A stretch of 64,000 nucleotides of DNA from Niallia circulans NBRC 13626 (lineage in GTDB: Bacteria > Bacillota > Bacilli > Bacillales > Cytobacillaceae), in assembly GCF_001591585.1 (NCBI RefSeq), contig NZ_BCVE01000001.1, positions 404,773 through 468,772 on the forward strand, in the 5' to 3' direction. A program made the translations under genes and the position numbers. Of this stretch, positions 29,119 through 38,729 are shown piece after piece (positions within the stretch are counted from its first letter, which is position 1; the number at the start of each line of letters is the position of its first letter). The notes beneath the pieces were generated by a model that saw only the letters and a program-made list of their open reading frames with translations, ran no database searches and was not told the origin of the DNA.

Positions 29119-29919
29119 TTATCCCTTTTTTGTTTTTCTTTTTTCCGCTTTATCCCCGAGATATTTCCGCCAGCCAACGTAGGATAAAGTAAGGATAATA
29201 ATACTTCCGGTCGAAATAATTACCCACCATAAAGAGGGATCTGCCTCATCTTCATAGAGTTGATTAAAAACATCCTGCAATTCACTTTCTAATTGGGTTA
29301 CTTCCTCCAAATCGCCTTGTTGATTAAAAACTTGTAATCGATACGTATTCATAAACTCTACAAGGGAGTTTAATTCTTGAAATTGTGCGGCGGAAACATC
29401 CAGCTTAAGACTTGGATAAATAATTTGATATAACGATAGAAAAGAATCTAACTTTTCATCAAATTTTTCCTTATCATCTAAAAGGATAGCATCCTTCATC
29501 TCTCGATAGGTTGACATAACAGGTTCTTCCATCTGTGTCCATAAAGGTTGTTCACCTGATGAAACAGCATCAACCGCCAATCGAAATTTCGTTACCGAAT
29601 TTATCCGTTCGTCATTTTTAATTGATTGATTAGTGATTGCCTCTACCGCTTCATCATGTGTACCAGTTAAAATCCTCCGTTCATCTACTGTAAATGGACT
29701 TCCATTTACACTAACTGAGCTAAACTGGTTCGAAAAATAATCAAGAATTTTTTTTGCATCCTCATAACGTTCTGATCGTACAAGCTGTAATACCTCATCT
29801 GAAAGCGTATCTAGTTCATCCAATTCCTTTGCAGGCGTTTTTTGGTCTGCATATACAGAAAAAGAAATAGGCAAAAGTAAAATCAATATCATTAACAACA
29901 TAACTAATTTAGCCTTCAT
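29119..29919 (-). CDS. ypjB: sporulation protein YpjB
   Basis: A 266-aa protein with a signal peptide (about 1-25), a helical extracytoplasmic domain with DELDTLSDEVLQLVRSERYE, and one C-terminal membrane helix (about 232-250) followed by a Lys-rich tail. The layout and position match B. subtilis YpjB, whose loss is reported to affect sporulation. GGAGGGAC precedes the ATG. It lies 73 bp downstream of ypjA. Confidence 0.88.
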   Translation of the reverse strand: MKAKLVMLLMILILLLPISFSVYADQKTPAKELDELDTLSDEVLQLVRSERYEDAKKILDYFSNQFSSVSVNGSPFTVDERRILTGTHDEAVEAITNQSIKNDERINSVTKFRLAVDAVSSGEQPLWTQMEEPVMSTYREMKDAILLDDKEKFDEKLDSFLSLYQIIYPSLKLDVSAAQFQELNSLVEFMNTYRLQVFNQQGDLEEVTQLESELQDVFNQLYEDEADPSLWWVIISTGSIIILTLSYVGWRKYLGDKAEKRKTKKG

Positions 29920-29992
29920 TCTTGTCCCTCCTCTATCTACTATTAAAAATGTATGATGAGTTGGACAAGGTTAGACTAAAAAAAATGCAATT

Positions 29993-30586
29993 CTATTGAA
30001 TCCTCCATTGTAATTCCTCGCTCTTTTTATAGGCATAATAGGCAATCGATAGACTTAAAACACTGAGCCAGAAAGTAAAGTAGCCGATATTTGCCATATA
30101 TTGATCTAATACACTATATTTAGGCATCATTTTAAACACATAATCTATCACATCATTATGCAATGTCCAAATCGCTACGAGAATAATATGCCCCCATTTA
30201 AAACGATAAAAAGGAATATATAATAATCCTTGAATGGCCATTGCCCCATGTGAAATAATGAGCATCCATGAATCAATGCCAATTTTTCCTGTTTCAAAAT
30301 AAACAAGGAAGTTCATAACTACTGCCCATATACCATATTTAAATAATGTTACTACTGCCAGCGCTTCCATTAGCGGCCAGTTTTTTCTCCATAAAAACGC
30401 GATCAATACTAGCACAAAAAAAAGGCTTGCCGTTGGACTATCAGGTACAAACAATAAAAATTTCGCCGGTGTTTCCGCCAACTGATATCTATACCAATAA
30501 TAGCCATAAACCGTTCCGAAGAGGTTAATAGCGAGTAATAGTCCAATAAAAGATCGATTACTTAATATCATGTAAATGCTTCTCAC
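29993..30586 (-). CDS. ypjA: YpjA family membrane protein (DUF1405)
   Basis: A 197-aa integral membrane protein with about six helices. Family features are GTVYGYYWYRYQL, FVPDSPTASLFF, FKYGIWAVVMNF and LHNDVIDYVF. GTG 30586 is seven bases after GGAG; ATG 30571 would be an alternative. In B. subtilis the qcrABC operon lies upstream; here only ypiB is found. The function is unknown. Confidence 0.88.
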   Translation of the reverse strand: MRSIYMILSNRSFIGLLLAINLFGTVYGYYWYRYQLAETPAKFLLFVPDSPTASLFFVLVLIAFLWRKNWPLMEALAVVTLFKYGIWAVVMNFLVYFETGKIGIDSWMLIISHGAMAIQGLLYIPFYRFKWGHIILVAIWTLHNDVIDYVFKMMPKYSVLDQYMANIGYFTFWLSVLSLSIAYYAYKKSEELQWRIQ

Positions 30587-30668
30587 ACTTTTTCTCCTTT
30601 TTCTATCTTTATCGTCCTATTTTACCATAGTTTATAAAGTATCGGAAAATCTATCGATATTAAAATAA

Positions 30669-30702
30669 TCCCGCAAAGTCTATTATCAGCTTTACGGGAC
30701 TA
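30669..30702 (-). terminator. terminator after ypiB
   Basis: CCCGTAAAG/CTTTGCGGG pairs with one A-C mismatch around a loop of about 11 bases, followed by ATTATTTTAAT on the minus strand. It is 10-40 bp past the ypiB stop. Confidence 0.6.
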
Positions 30703-30711
30703 ACTGCTTTT

Positions 30712-31257
30712 TCATTTATTTTGAAAGAACTTCAATTGATTTGTTAAGGTAATAAACATCTCTTTATCGCCATTGTCTAATGCCTCATCAATTAATTGGA
30801 GAAGTTTTTCTTTTTGGAATTTTTCTATACTCTTCACTAAAAATTGTTCTGCAATCATTTTATCTTTTTCGGTAATTTGCAGTTTTTTCGGCATAAATGG
30901 ATTTTCAACTAACACAGCTGCATATTGATGAACTTGATTCGATGCATAAAAATTAAGCTGAATATAAATATCTTCATCACGATTAAGGCGGATATCATGA
31001 AAAGACTTTTCTGCATCTGTAGTCATCACATTTTCTTTATAAAATCTAAAAGGTACTTCATCTACACAATGCGTGGACATAATTAAACCTCTTGGACATT
31101 TCTCTGCATTTTCAACAAAATGGACTTTTTCCATCAATTGATCATGACTCATTAAATAATTTAAAATCCATACACATTCCCGTCTCTTCAATTGATAGTG
31201 ATTCAAAAACCAACGAATGAAGTCTTTTTTCTCGTTGACAGATACAGGGGTTTTCAT
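30712..31257 (-). CDS. ypiB: YpiB/UPF0302 family protein
   Basis: A 181-aa soluble protein with the UPF0302 N-terminal segments [21 protein letters not shown] and [17 protein letters not shown], and a C-terminal helical part [18 protein letters not shown]. Length is as in B. subtilis (about 179). GGAGGGAATT precedes the ATG. It is downstream of ypiA after a 138-bp gap. The biochemical role is unknown. Confidence 0.88.
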   Translation of the reverse strand: MKTPVSVNEKKDFIRWFLNHYQLKRRECVWILNYLMSHDQLMEKVHFVENAEKCPRGLIMSTHCVDEVPFRFYKENVMTTDAEKSFHDIRLNRDEDIYIQLNFYASNQVHQYAAVLVENPFMPKKLQITEKDKMIAEQFLVKSIEKFQKEKLLQLIDEALDNGDKEMFITLTNQLKFFQNK

Positions 31258-31395
31258 TTTGTAATTCCCTCCTCTGCTTGCAACAAATTTTTACTATCCA
31301 ACCTGTTTTACCTGCGTCTAAGGAAATGACAATTCTCTTTGCTCTTGATAAGCCTTTTGACAACGTTATTATTAAATCTGGTTCATCCAATAACT

Positions 31396-32658
31396 TTATT
31401 CGTTATCCGTAAGGCGTTGTAATATTTCAATATACTCTTCATTACTTGGATCTGTTTGTAAAAGCATATTAAAAATTTCGGCAGCATCCTTTCTTTTTCC
31501 TTCTTCTAAAAGAAAATATCCATAATCATATAGAAAATCTGGAACTTCTTTAAAGAAAGTATATGCTAATTGATATTTGTTTAATGCCTCTGAATATTTT
31601 TCGATTCCATGAAATGCTTTAGCAGCATCCCAATGTAATTGAGGTTCTTCTATTTCTTGGTTATCCATCATCTCAATTAACTCTAGGACATCATCAAATC
31701 GATCTTGTGTTAAAAATAATTTATTTAATAAAAGAACTGCTTCTGTGTATTCAGGATCTATTGCAAGCGCTTCTCTAAAATGTTCCTCAGCCTTTTGCTC
31801 GTCACCACGTTTTAAAGCCAATTTACCACCATATAAGTACAAATCTTTATTAAACTCATCTTGCTTAATTCCCTCGATAACTGTATTATACGCTTCATTC
31901 AGCATTTCTTCCTGCTCATAGCTGCGAGCTAAATAGAGATATAAGGAATGATAAGAAGGATCTAGTGCTTTTACCTCTTCAAACCGATTTATAGCAATTG
32001 TATATAATCCTGCTTGCGATGCAGTCAAAGCAAGATTAAAGAGCGTATTAATCTCGACTTTTTCCTCGAGCGCTTTTTCATAATAAGGAATAGCATCTTC
32101 AAATGCTCCCCCAGCACTTAGATTATCTGCAATTCTCCCATTTATATTTACGCCAGCGATATTTTCCTCTTTCGGTAACACCTTTTGGTAGGACTTAATC
32201 GCCTCGGTAATTTTTCCTTGTTCTGCATATAATTCACCTAACGCAAAATCGATAATTACTTCATCTGGTAAAATTTTTTGCGCTTCTTTTAGTTTTTGTT
32301 CGCTAACCTCATATAACCCATCCATTTGATAGAGATCAGCAAGCAATAGCAAAGCTTGAGGAAATGAAGGATCATTCGGGTTTAATTGTTCTAAATAAGA
32401 AATCGCGGCTTCTTCATTGCCTATTTCCATTTCTACTTCCGCAGCAAGAACAAGTAATTCCCCTTCTTCTGGGTAAGCTTCCAGTAAAACTAAGAATAAA
32501 TCTTTAGCTTCCTCCAAAAAGCCTAACTGAAATAATTCTTCACCCAGCACAAACCTTTCTTCATTATTTCCCGATTTTAATACATTCTGGTAATATTTTA
32601 ATGCTTTGTCTTGTTGACCGTCCTCTAATAAAGAAATAATTTCATTAACTCTTTCCAT
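31396..32658 (-). CDS. ypiA: tetratricopeptide repeat protein YpiA
   Basis: A 420-aa soluble protein made of about ten to eleven TPR-like units. Typical units are seen in FALGELYAEQGKITEAIKSY and YLARSYEQEEMLNEAYNTV. No signal peptide. It matches B. subtilis YpiA in size and location. TPR arrays act as protein-binding scaffolds; its partner is unknown. AGAGGATT precedes the ATG, and the gene follows the 299-aa unknown after 24 bp. Confidence 0.88.
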   Translation of the reverse strand: MERVNEIISLLEDGQQDKALKYYQNVLKSGNNEERFVLGEELFQLGFLEEAKDLFLVLLEAYPEEGELLVLAAEVEMEIGNEEAAISYLEQLNPNDPSFPQALLLLADLYQMDGLYEVSEQKLKEAQKILPDEVIIDFALGELYAEQGKITEAIKSYQKVLPKEENIAGVNINGRIADNLSAGGAFEDAIPYYEKALEEKVEINTLFNLALTASQAGLYTIAINRFEEVKALDPSYHSLYLYLARSYEQEEMLNEAYNTVIEGIKQDEFNKDLYLYGGKLALKRGDEQKAEEHFREALAIDPEYTEAVLLLNKLFLTQDRFDDVLELIEMMDNQEIEEPQLHWDAAKAFHGIEKYSEALNKYQLAYTFFKEVPDFLYDYGYFLLEEGKRKDAAEIFNMLLQTDPSNEEYIEILQRLTDNE

Positions 32659-32682
32659 ATAATAATCCTCTCTAATCCCCTT

Positions 32683-33582
32683 CTATACTGTTAGGAAGGA
32701 AGGTACTTTTACTTCCAGTAATTCACCAAATCCAGGGCGGTAAAACACTTTATCCCCCGCTCGAATACATTTGCCTTTGTGTATGGTCATTTGTATTCTA
32801 TCATAATGATAATGAAACAAATCATTTTCTTCAATATTTATGATTGAATCATCCATAGCAAATAAATTATATGTTACTTCTCCACCTTGATACACATTCC
32901 CTTTAAATGGATATATCCCCATTTTCACTAAATCATGATAATCTATTGCTATTCCTTCATTTATCTCATGGGGAATAGAGGGTATTTTAACATCTCTCAT
33001 TAAGATTGACCACATATTTTGTGCTATTTTCTTTTCTTGTGGATCTTTCGTTAAAAAAATCGGAACTAATGGAGCGTTATAGGGGAACAGGGCTTCTTTT
33101 ATCCATCCCCAAGGTACTTGGTATAACGCTTTTATATCTTCTACCTCGATAAATATAACAGGGATTTTTTCTCTTTTGCATCCTCGTATAAAACTTGGTG
33201 ATAGCAGTTTTAAAGGAATTTTCACTCCAGCAACATAATCAATCGCACAGTTTAACAAAGGATTCTTCATTTTTTTCACTTGTAACGGCAATTCCCTTTC
33301 TCTGTTAACCTCTAAATAAAACAGCAAGGTTGTACACCCTTTTTTAATTAAATTTTCTTCAATGTATTGTTTTTGTTGAGTATATGAAAGAATTCGCGTG
33401 ACGTGATTATCAAGCATAACTGTGGTGGGAGTCATCATATAAGGGGAACCATCCATTCGCATATATTGATAAGAGTGAAATGTATCTCTCATCAATTCCA
33501 CCCTGTTATCCTCAATTAGAATGGAGGTCTTTTTTACTCGCTGCCTCTTTAATAAATGTATATTTTCGATGATATACTGCAT
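32683..33582 (-). CDS. unrecognised 299-aa protein between aroA and ypiA
   Basis: I do not recognise this family. It is soluble, without signal or membrane segments, and starts at ATG behind AGGTGGTGA. Segments such as YMMTPTTVMLDNHVTRIL (about 48-65), KKGCTTLLFYL (about 79-90) and VKMGIYPFKG faintly resemble the beta-strand and Gly-Thr-Thr turns of amidohydrolases, but no metal-binding HxH is seen, so a decayed member is only a guess. The end (260-299) looks like a small beta domain. It is cotranscribed with ypiA (24-bp gap). Coding quality matches its neighbours. Confidence 0.8.
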   Translation of the reverse strand: MQYIIENIHLLKRQRVKKTSILIEDNRVELMRDTFHSYQYMRMDGSPYMMTPTTVMLDNHVTRILSYTQQKQYIEENLIKKGCTTLLFYLEVNRERELPLQVKKMKNPLLNCAIDYVAGVKIPLKLLSPSFIRGCKREKIPVIFIEVEDIKALYQVPWGWIKEALFPYNAPLVPIFLTKDPQEKKIAQNMWSILMRDVKIPSIPHEINEGIAIDYHDLVKMGIYPFKGNVYQGGEVTYNLFAMDDSIINIEENDLFHYHYDRIQMTIHKGKCIRAGDKVFYRPGFGELLEVKVPSFLTV

Positions 33583-33674
33583 CCTAAATCACCACCTAGT
33601 CTTTTTAAGACAAGCTATGATTTAAAGTTTGCAAATATTCCTCCTGCATGATTTTAATCTTATTTATCGTCAGG

Positions 33675-33710
33675 AAAAAAATCGCCGATAAACATAATAT
33701 GTTCATCGAC
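33675..33710 (-). terminator. terminator after aroA
   Basis: CGATGAACATA/TATGTTTATCG pairs (one G-U) a few bases past the aroA stop and is followed by seven T on the minus strand. Confidence 0.75.
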
Positions 33711-33721
33711 GTCCTCTGTTA

Positions 33722-35023
33722 TTATCCATTTGATAATGCATTGAGATGCTCGAAAAACGAAGGATAAGATACTGAAATTGCCTTAGCATTTTGAAGGATA
33801 AGTTCTCCTTCACAAATCTGTGCAGCAATCGCCAGCATCATACCGATACGATGATCTCCATGAGAATCCACTTTCGTTCCGATAAGCTTCTTCCCTCCCC
33901 GGATAATCATCCCATCCTCCGTTGCTTGTATATCCGCACCTAATTTCTTTAACTCGGTTACTACTGTATCAATTCTATTCGTTTCCTTCACCTTAAGCTC
34001 ATGAGCATCCTTTATAACCGTTTCCCCTTCAGCCTGGGTAGCTAATAAAGCAATAATTGGAATTTCATCAATTAACTTCGGAATAATCTCGCCCTCAATC
34101 GTTGTTCCCTTTAAATCACTTGTAGACACGGTAATCGTTCCTGTAGGTTCAAATACATCGGTATCATTTTTATGAATCTCCATGCATGCTCCCATATTAT
34201 GAAGAACATCTAGTATACCAGTCCTAGTAGGATTAAGACCGACATTATTTAATGAAATTTTACTGTTAGGAACGATGCAGCCAGCTACAAGGAAGAAGGC
34301 TGCAGAAGAAATATCACCTGGGACATGAATATCAGTTCCAGAAAGCTTTTGAGCACCTTCTACAAAAATCTCCTTGTCTTTTCTGCTAATTTCGCCTCCA
34401 AATCGCTGAATCATTCTTTCGGTATGATCTCTAGTAGGTACGGGCTCTATTATTTTTGTAACTCCATCTGCATTCAGACCTGCAAATAAAATGGCTGATT
34501 TAACTTGAGCACTTGCTACTGGTAATCGATAGGTAATACTCTGTAAATTACCGCCTCGAACGGATAAAGGAGTATATTTTCCGTCTTCCCTGCCATCAAT
34601 TTTTGCCCCCATTTCTCTTAGAGGAGCAACAACTCTTGTCATTGGCCGTTTGCCAATGGATGAATCACCAATTAGCGTACTATGAAATGGTAAACCGGAT
34701 AATATTCCTGTTAGCAAGCGGATAGTTGTCCCTGAGTTCCCAACATCCAAAATATCTTTTGGCTCTTGTAATGCCTCCATTCCTTTTCCGTGTATTACCA
34801 CTTCTTTTTCATTTTGTTCTATTAGTACACCTAGCTTCCGGAAACAAGCGATAGTACTTAAGCAGTCATCGCCTAATAGAAAATTTGTAACCGTTGTTTT
34901 CCCATTTGCTATCGATCCAAACATAATCGAGCGGTGAGAAATTGATTTGTCACCAGGGACTGCAATTTCTCCTTTTAAGCCTCGATTTTTTGTATTAAGT
35001 GTGATTAAGTCCAATAGCTTCAC
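33722..35023 (-). CDS. aroA: 5-enolpyruvylshikimate-3-phosphate synthase
   Basis: A 433-aa EPSP synthase (called aroE in B. subtilis), the sixth shikimate-pathway enzyme. It shows [13 protein letters not shown] near the N-terminus (Lys26), [38 protein letters not shown] and [12 protein letters not shown]. Length is normal. Two starts are possible: GTG 35023 and TTG 35014, the latter 11 bases after AAGG. It is six bp after tyrA and ends the run aroC-aroB-aroH-hisC-tyrA-aroA. Confidence 0.96.
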   Translation of the reverse strand: MKLLDLITLNTKNRGLKGEIAVPGDKSISHRSIMFGSIANGKTTVTNFLLGDDCLSTIACFRKLGVLIEQNEKEVVIHGKGMEALQEPKDILDVGNSGTTIRLLTGILSGLPFHSTLIGDSSIGKRPMTRVVAPLREMGAKIDGREDGKYTPLSVRGGNLQSITYRLPVASAQVKSAILFAGLNADGVTKIIEPVPTRDHTERMIQRFGGEISRKDKEIFVEGAQKLSGTDIHVPGDISSAAFFLVAGCIVPNSKISLNNVGLNPTRTGILDVLHNMGACMEIHKNDTDVFEPTGTITVSTSDLKGTTIEGEIIPKLIDEIPIIALLATQAEGETVIKDAHELKVKETNRIDTVVTELKKLGADIQATEDGMIIRGGKKLIGTKVDSHGDHRIGMMLAIAAQICEGELILQNAKAISVSYPSFFEHLNALSNG

Positions 35024-35029
35024 ATCCTT

Positions 35030-36133
35030 CTATCCTATCGTAGTATCATAATTAGAATAGGCAGCGATACACTTCTGTGCTCTTATTCTATCTTCTTCGG
35101 TTTGAAAACTAATTGCCAGAATCCCGAATATCTCTTCTCTGGTTTCCATTATTCTAATATTCGTTATACTTATTTTTTCTTGAGCTAAATAACCTGTAAT
35201 CTCAGATATAACCCCTGGATAATCCGGTACATCCACATATAAATCATAAAAAGCTGGGATTGCCCCTTTTTGATCTTGGGGCAAACCATCTCTTACCTTT
35301 TTCGCTCGGGAAAAATAGTCATATAATTCTTCGGCACGTTCATTTTCAATGAGAGTAAGGACTCTGTCCATTTCTTTTTTCCATTCATTCATTAACTCAA
35401 TTAACACGTTTTTATTATGTATTAATATATCCCGCCACATAGAAGGGCTGCTAGAAGCGATTCTTGTAATGTCTCTAAATCCTCCTGCTGCTAACCTAGT
35501 TACTAGTTTATGCTTTTCACTAATCTGATCTGCTTGATGTACAAGTGATGCAGCAACTATATGCGGCATATGACTGATAGCCCCAGCTAACAAATCATGC
35601 TCTTCAGGAGAAATAACAAGAAATTTCGCATTTGTGCCTTGTAACCATTTTAATAAACACTGAACATGCTGATCCTCAATTTTTTCATGGGGAGTTAATA
35701 AATAAAAAGCATTTTCAAAAAGAAGTACTTTTGATGCTGAAACACCACTTTTATGGGAGCCAGCCATTGGATGTCCCCCAATAAAAGTAACGTTTTTATC
35801 TAATAGTACTTGTGACTTTTTTGTAATAACAGACTTAGTGCTTCCAACATCTGTGATTATAACTTTTTCTTTCAATTCTATTTTAGAAAGTATTTCGATG
35901 ATTTTTTCTGTTTCTTTAACTGGTGTAGAAAGAATAATCAAATCAGCAGTTTTTGCACCTTCTTCAATCGTTGTTGAAAGATTATCAATAACCCCCATCA
36001 TACTGGCTAATTTCAAATTATCCACGGAAATATCAAAACCTGTAATGATGCTTTCTGGGTGTTCTTTTTTTATACATAAAGCTAACGATCCACCTATAAG
36101 TCCTAAACCTATTATGAAGACGCGACCGTTCAT
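35030..36133 (-). CDS. tyrA: prephenate dehydrogenase with C-terminal ACT domain
   Basis: A 367-aa enzyme making 4-hydroxyphenylpyruvate for tyrosine. The NAD-binding loop is IIGLGLIGGSLAL, and GGHPMAGSHKSG holds the catalytic His region. An ACT domain (about 290-367, YVDVPDYPGVISEITGYLAQ) probably senses tyrosine. ATG 36133 follows GAAGGCGG; a longer frame from 36157 has no site. It sits 27 bp after hisC. Confidence 0.95.
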   Translation of the reverse strand: MNGRVFIIGLGLIGGSLALCIKKEHPESIITGFDISVDNLKLASMMGVIDNLSTTIEEGAKTADLIILSTPVKETEKIIEILSKIELKEKVIITDVGSTKSVITKKSQVLLDKNVTFIGGHPMAGSHKSGVSASKVLLFENAFYLLTPHEKIEDQHVQCLLKWLQGTNAKFLVISPEEHDLLAGAISHMPHIVAASLVHQADQISEKHKLVTRLAAGGFRDITRIASSSPSMWRDILIHNKNVLIELMNEWKKEMDRVLTLIENERAEELYDYFSRAKKVRDGLPQDQKGAIPAFYDLYVDVPDYPGVISEITGYLAQEKISITNIRIMETREEIFGILAISFQTEEDRIRAQKCIAAYSNYDTTIG

Positions 36134-36160
36134 TCTATCACCGCCTTCTATTCCCAATTG

Positions 36161-37264
36161 TTATTGCGCCACTTTCTTTTCAGCAAGAAACTGTTTCATT
36201 GCTTCAATCAAACCATCGTTTTCTTCTTTTGAGCCTATTGTAATTCGAACAGAGGTTGGATAATTCAATGGAACACCTGAACGGACAATATACCCTTTAC
36301 TCATTAAGTATTGAAATACTTCATCCCCATCTATTTTGAAATCAACTAGCACAAAATTTGTTTGTGATGGGAAGTAGGATAAATTATTTTCCTCACAGAA
36401 ACGATATAACTGTTCAAGACCTTCTCTATTTTTCTGACGACAAGATTCCACAAACTCTTGATCCTTTAGGGCTTCTTCTGTTGCAATCTGCCCGAATGTA
36501 TTAACATTAAATGGTTCCCTTACCGGATCTAATGTGTTTAATAAGCTAGCATTGGCAACACCATATCCTACACGGAAACTTGCAAGACCATATATCTTTG
36601 AAAATGTTCGTAAAACGATTAGATTATTAAACTGTCGTGTAAGCGAAATAGCTTCATAATAATCTTCCGCCACTACATACTCGTAATACGCTTCATCAAG
36701 TACTACAAGCACATCCTCTGGAACTTTTTCTAGAAAAGCAAGTAAGTCCTTCTCAGGAATATATGTACCGGTTGGATTATTGGGACTGCATAGCCAGACA
36801 ACACTAGTATTATCATCAATAGCTTTAAGCATTGCAGGCAGATCATGTTCTGCTTTTTCTGTTAGAGGAACTTCTCGAACCTCTGCTCCATCAACGACTG
36901 CATTATGCTTATATTGCCCGAATGTATGACTAGCCATTACCGTATTTAAGCCTGGTCTTAACAAGGCTCTAGATATCATTAAAATAATTTCATCTGAACC
37001 ATTTCCTAATACTAGCTCTTCTGGTTTAACCTTTAAAAACTCAGCTAATGCATAGCGGAGGTTTGTTGCATATCCATCGGGATACAACGCATAAGAGCCA
37101 TCGACTTTTTTTAAAGCCTCTAATACTTTTGGAGAACTCCCAAATGGATTCTCATTAGACGCAAGCTTAACAATATGATCGAGATTAAATTGTTTTTTCA
37201 CTTCTTCTATCGTTCTACCAGGTTGGTAAGCTTTCAACCCTAAAAGCTGCTGTTTCCATTTCAT
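36161..37264 (-). CDS. hisC: histidinol-phosphate (and probably aromatic) aminotransferase
   Basis: A 367-aa class II PLP aminotransferase. SNENPFGSSPKVLEAL, PNNPTGTYI and TFSKIYGLASFRVGYG, with the cofactor Lys223, define the family. In Bacillus HisC serves both histidine and tyrosine/phenylalanine synthesis, which fits its place beside tyrA. ATG 37264 is eight bases after GAGG; GTG 37273 overlaps that site. It is only 16 bp from aroH, so no trp genes lie between them. Confidence 0.95.
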   Translation of the reverse strand: MKWKQQLLGLKAYQPGRTIEEVKKQFNLDHIVKLASNENPFGSSPKVLEALKKVDGSYALYPDGYATNLRYALAEFLKVKPEELVLGNGSDEIILMISRALLRPGLNTVMASHTFGQYKHNAVVDGAEVREVPLTEKAEHDLPAMLKAIDDNTSVVWLCSPNNPTGTYIPEKDLLAFLEKVPEDVLVVLDEAYYEYVVAEDYYEAISLTRQFNNLIVLRTFSKIYGLASFRVGYGVANASLLNTLDPVREPFNVNTFGQIATEEALKDQEFVESCRQKNREGLEQLYRFCEENNLSYFPSQTNFVLVDFKIDGDEVFQYLMSKGYIVRSGVPLNYPTSVRITIGSKEENDGLIEAMKQFLAEKKVAQ

Positions 37265-37280
37265 TATATTCACCTCAAGT

Positions 37281-37646
37281 TTATTGTTTTGTTAAATCTG
37301 GTCTTAATTGAATCGCTTTTTCTAAATAAGTATGCTGTATTTCATCCTGCGGCAGCTCCGTGTTCCAATGCATCATAATCCGAATACACTTTTCTAATGC
37401 AAAAGGAACAGCTATTTCTTTCATACACATGACTGGAACATATGTCCAATCTTCTTGCATACGAATAATTTTAGCTGGGAAAGCAGCATTTATATCATCT
37501 GTAACCGACAAAAATACGGATGCTACATCACATGCCTTTATCTTATTTGCGTTTATCATCTCTTTAAAAAGTCTTTCTGTCGCAGAGAGAATTTCTGCTT
37601 CGATATTGTTTTTAACCGTTATTGCTCCTCTAACGCCTCTAATCAT
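37281..37646 (-). CDS. aroH: monofunctional chorismate mutase, AroH type
   Basis: A 121-aa protein of the trimeric pseudo alpha/beta-barrel AroH family that converts chorismate to prephenate. MIRGVRGAITVKNN with the active-site Arg7 and the conserved ELILDLL-like/CMKEIAVPFALEKCIRIMMHWNT region match B. subtilis AroH. It directly abuts the aroB stop. It provides the prephenate that tyrA uses two genes on. Confidence 0.94.
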   Translation of the reverse strand: MIRGVRGAITVKNNIEAEILSATERLFKEMINANKIKACDVASVFLSVTDDINAAFPAKIIRMQEDWTYVPVMCMKEIAVPFALEKCIRIMMHWNTELPQDEIQHTYLEKAIQLRPDLTKQ

Positions 37647-38729
37647 CTACTTCCCACCTTTAAATAACCCTAATTCTTTTCTAATTACCTCTTCAGTCAC
37701 TTCTACTAGAACAGGAAAACCTATTTCTTTCAAAAGGACAAAACGTATTGTTCCATTTATAGATTTCTTATCCTGTCTCATTCGATCAATTAAACGTTCT
37801 ATTTCCAGATCACTTGGAATATCACAAGTATATCCTAGCTGTTTAAGCCACTTTATATACTCCTCCATCGAAAATACTATGTCGTATTCTCTTTTGCTTA
37901 ATCTTAACGCAAATATCATTCCAATCACGACAGCTTCTCCATGAGTAAATTTTCCATACCCCATCTCTGCCTCAATTGCATGCCCTAATGTATGCCCAAA
38001 ATTCAAAAAGGCGCGTACGCTTGTTTCTCTTTCATCTTTTTCAACAATCGCTTGTTTAACAAGAATACCTTTCTCAAGAATTTCAGACCAATAAGCTATT
38101 TTTACTTGTGATAAATCACTTATCTTGCTATGTAGTTCTTGATAAAAGGTTATATCACTAATTAACGCATGCTTGATTACCTCTCCAAACCCAGATCGAA
38201 GTTCTTGAAGCGGCAGCGTAGATAGAAACGTTGTATCATAAAAAACAGCTTCTGGCTGATTAAAAACACCAATCATGTTTTTACCCAAAGGATGGTTTAT
38301 AGCCACTTTCCCGCCAACCGCACTATCATGAGCTAAAATAGTGGTTGGGATTTGAATAAAAGGAATTCCTCTCATAAAGGAAGCAGCTACATAGCCTGCT
38401 AAATCACCGACCGCTCCGCCACCTAATGCTAATACTAGCGATTTACGATCAAGGTGCTGTTCTAGCATATAGGTCAAACAAGCATAAAAAACATCGAAAG
38501 TTTTTGCCTTTTCTCCTGCTGGCACTATATAGCTAATGACAGGAAAGGAGGAAAGTTTCTTTTCTACCGTTTTCAGGTGCAACTTTTCAACTGACTCATC
38601 GGTAATAATTAAAACTTTTGTTACATCAACAAATTCCTTTTGCAGAAATGCTGAAAGCTCATCAATAACACGTTCTCCGATCCATACATCATATTGTTTC
38701 GACGTTGTTTGAATGGAAACAGTCTGCAT
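37647..38729 (-). CDS. aroB: 3-dehydroquinate synthase
   Basis: A 360-aa NAD-dependent enzyme of the shikimate pathway. It shows ALGGGAVGDLAGYVAASFMRGIPFIQIPTT, GGKVAINHPLGKNMIGVF, GFGEVIKHALI and the metal-binding NFGHTLGHAIEAEMGYGKFTHGEAV. Length is standard. Its start overlaps the aroC stop by one base (TAATG), showing coupling. Confidence 0.96.
   Translation of the reverse strand: MQTVSIQTTSKQYDVWIGERVIDELSAFLQKEFVDVTKVLIITDESVEKLHLKTVEKKLSSFPVISYIVPAGEKAKTFDVFYACLTYMLEQHLDRKSLVLALGGGAVGDLAGYVAASFMRGIPFIQIPTTILAHDSAVGGKVAINHPLGKNMIGVFNQPEAVFYDTTFLSTLPLQELRSGFGEVIKHALISDITFYQELHSKISDLSQVKIAYWSEILEKGILVKQAIVEKDERETSVRAFLNFGHTLGHAIEAEMGYGKFTHGEAVVIGMIFALRLSKREYDIVFSMEEYIKWLKQLGYTCDIPSDLEIERLIDRMRQDKKSINGTIRFVLLKEIGFPVLVEVTEEVIRKELGLFKGGK

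Noticed and set aside
31142..31390. 82-aa minus-strand ORF overlapping the start of ypiB, in the place of ypiF
   Set aside because: It overlaps ypiB by 115 bp in another frame, has no ribosome site and no resemblance to YpiF.
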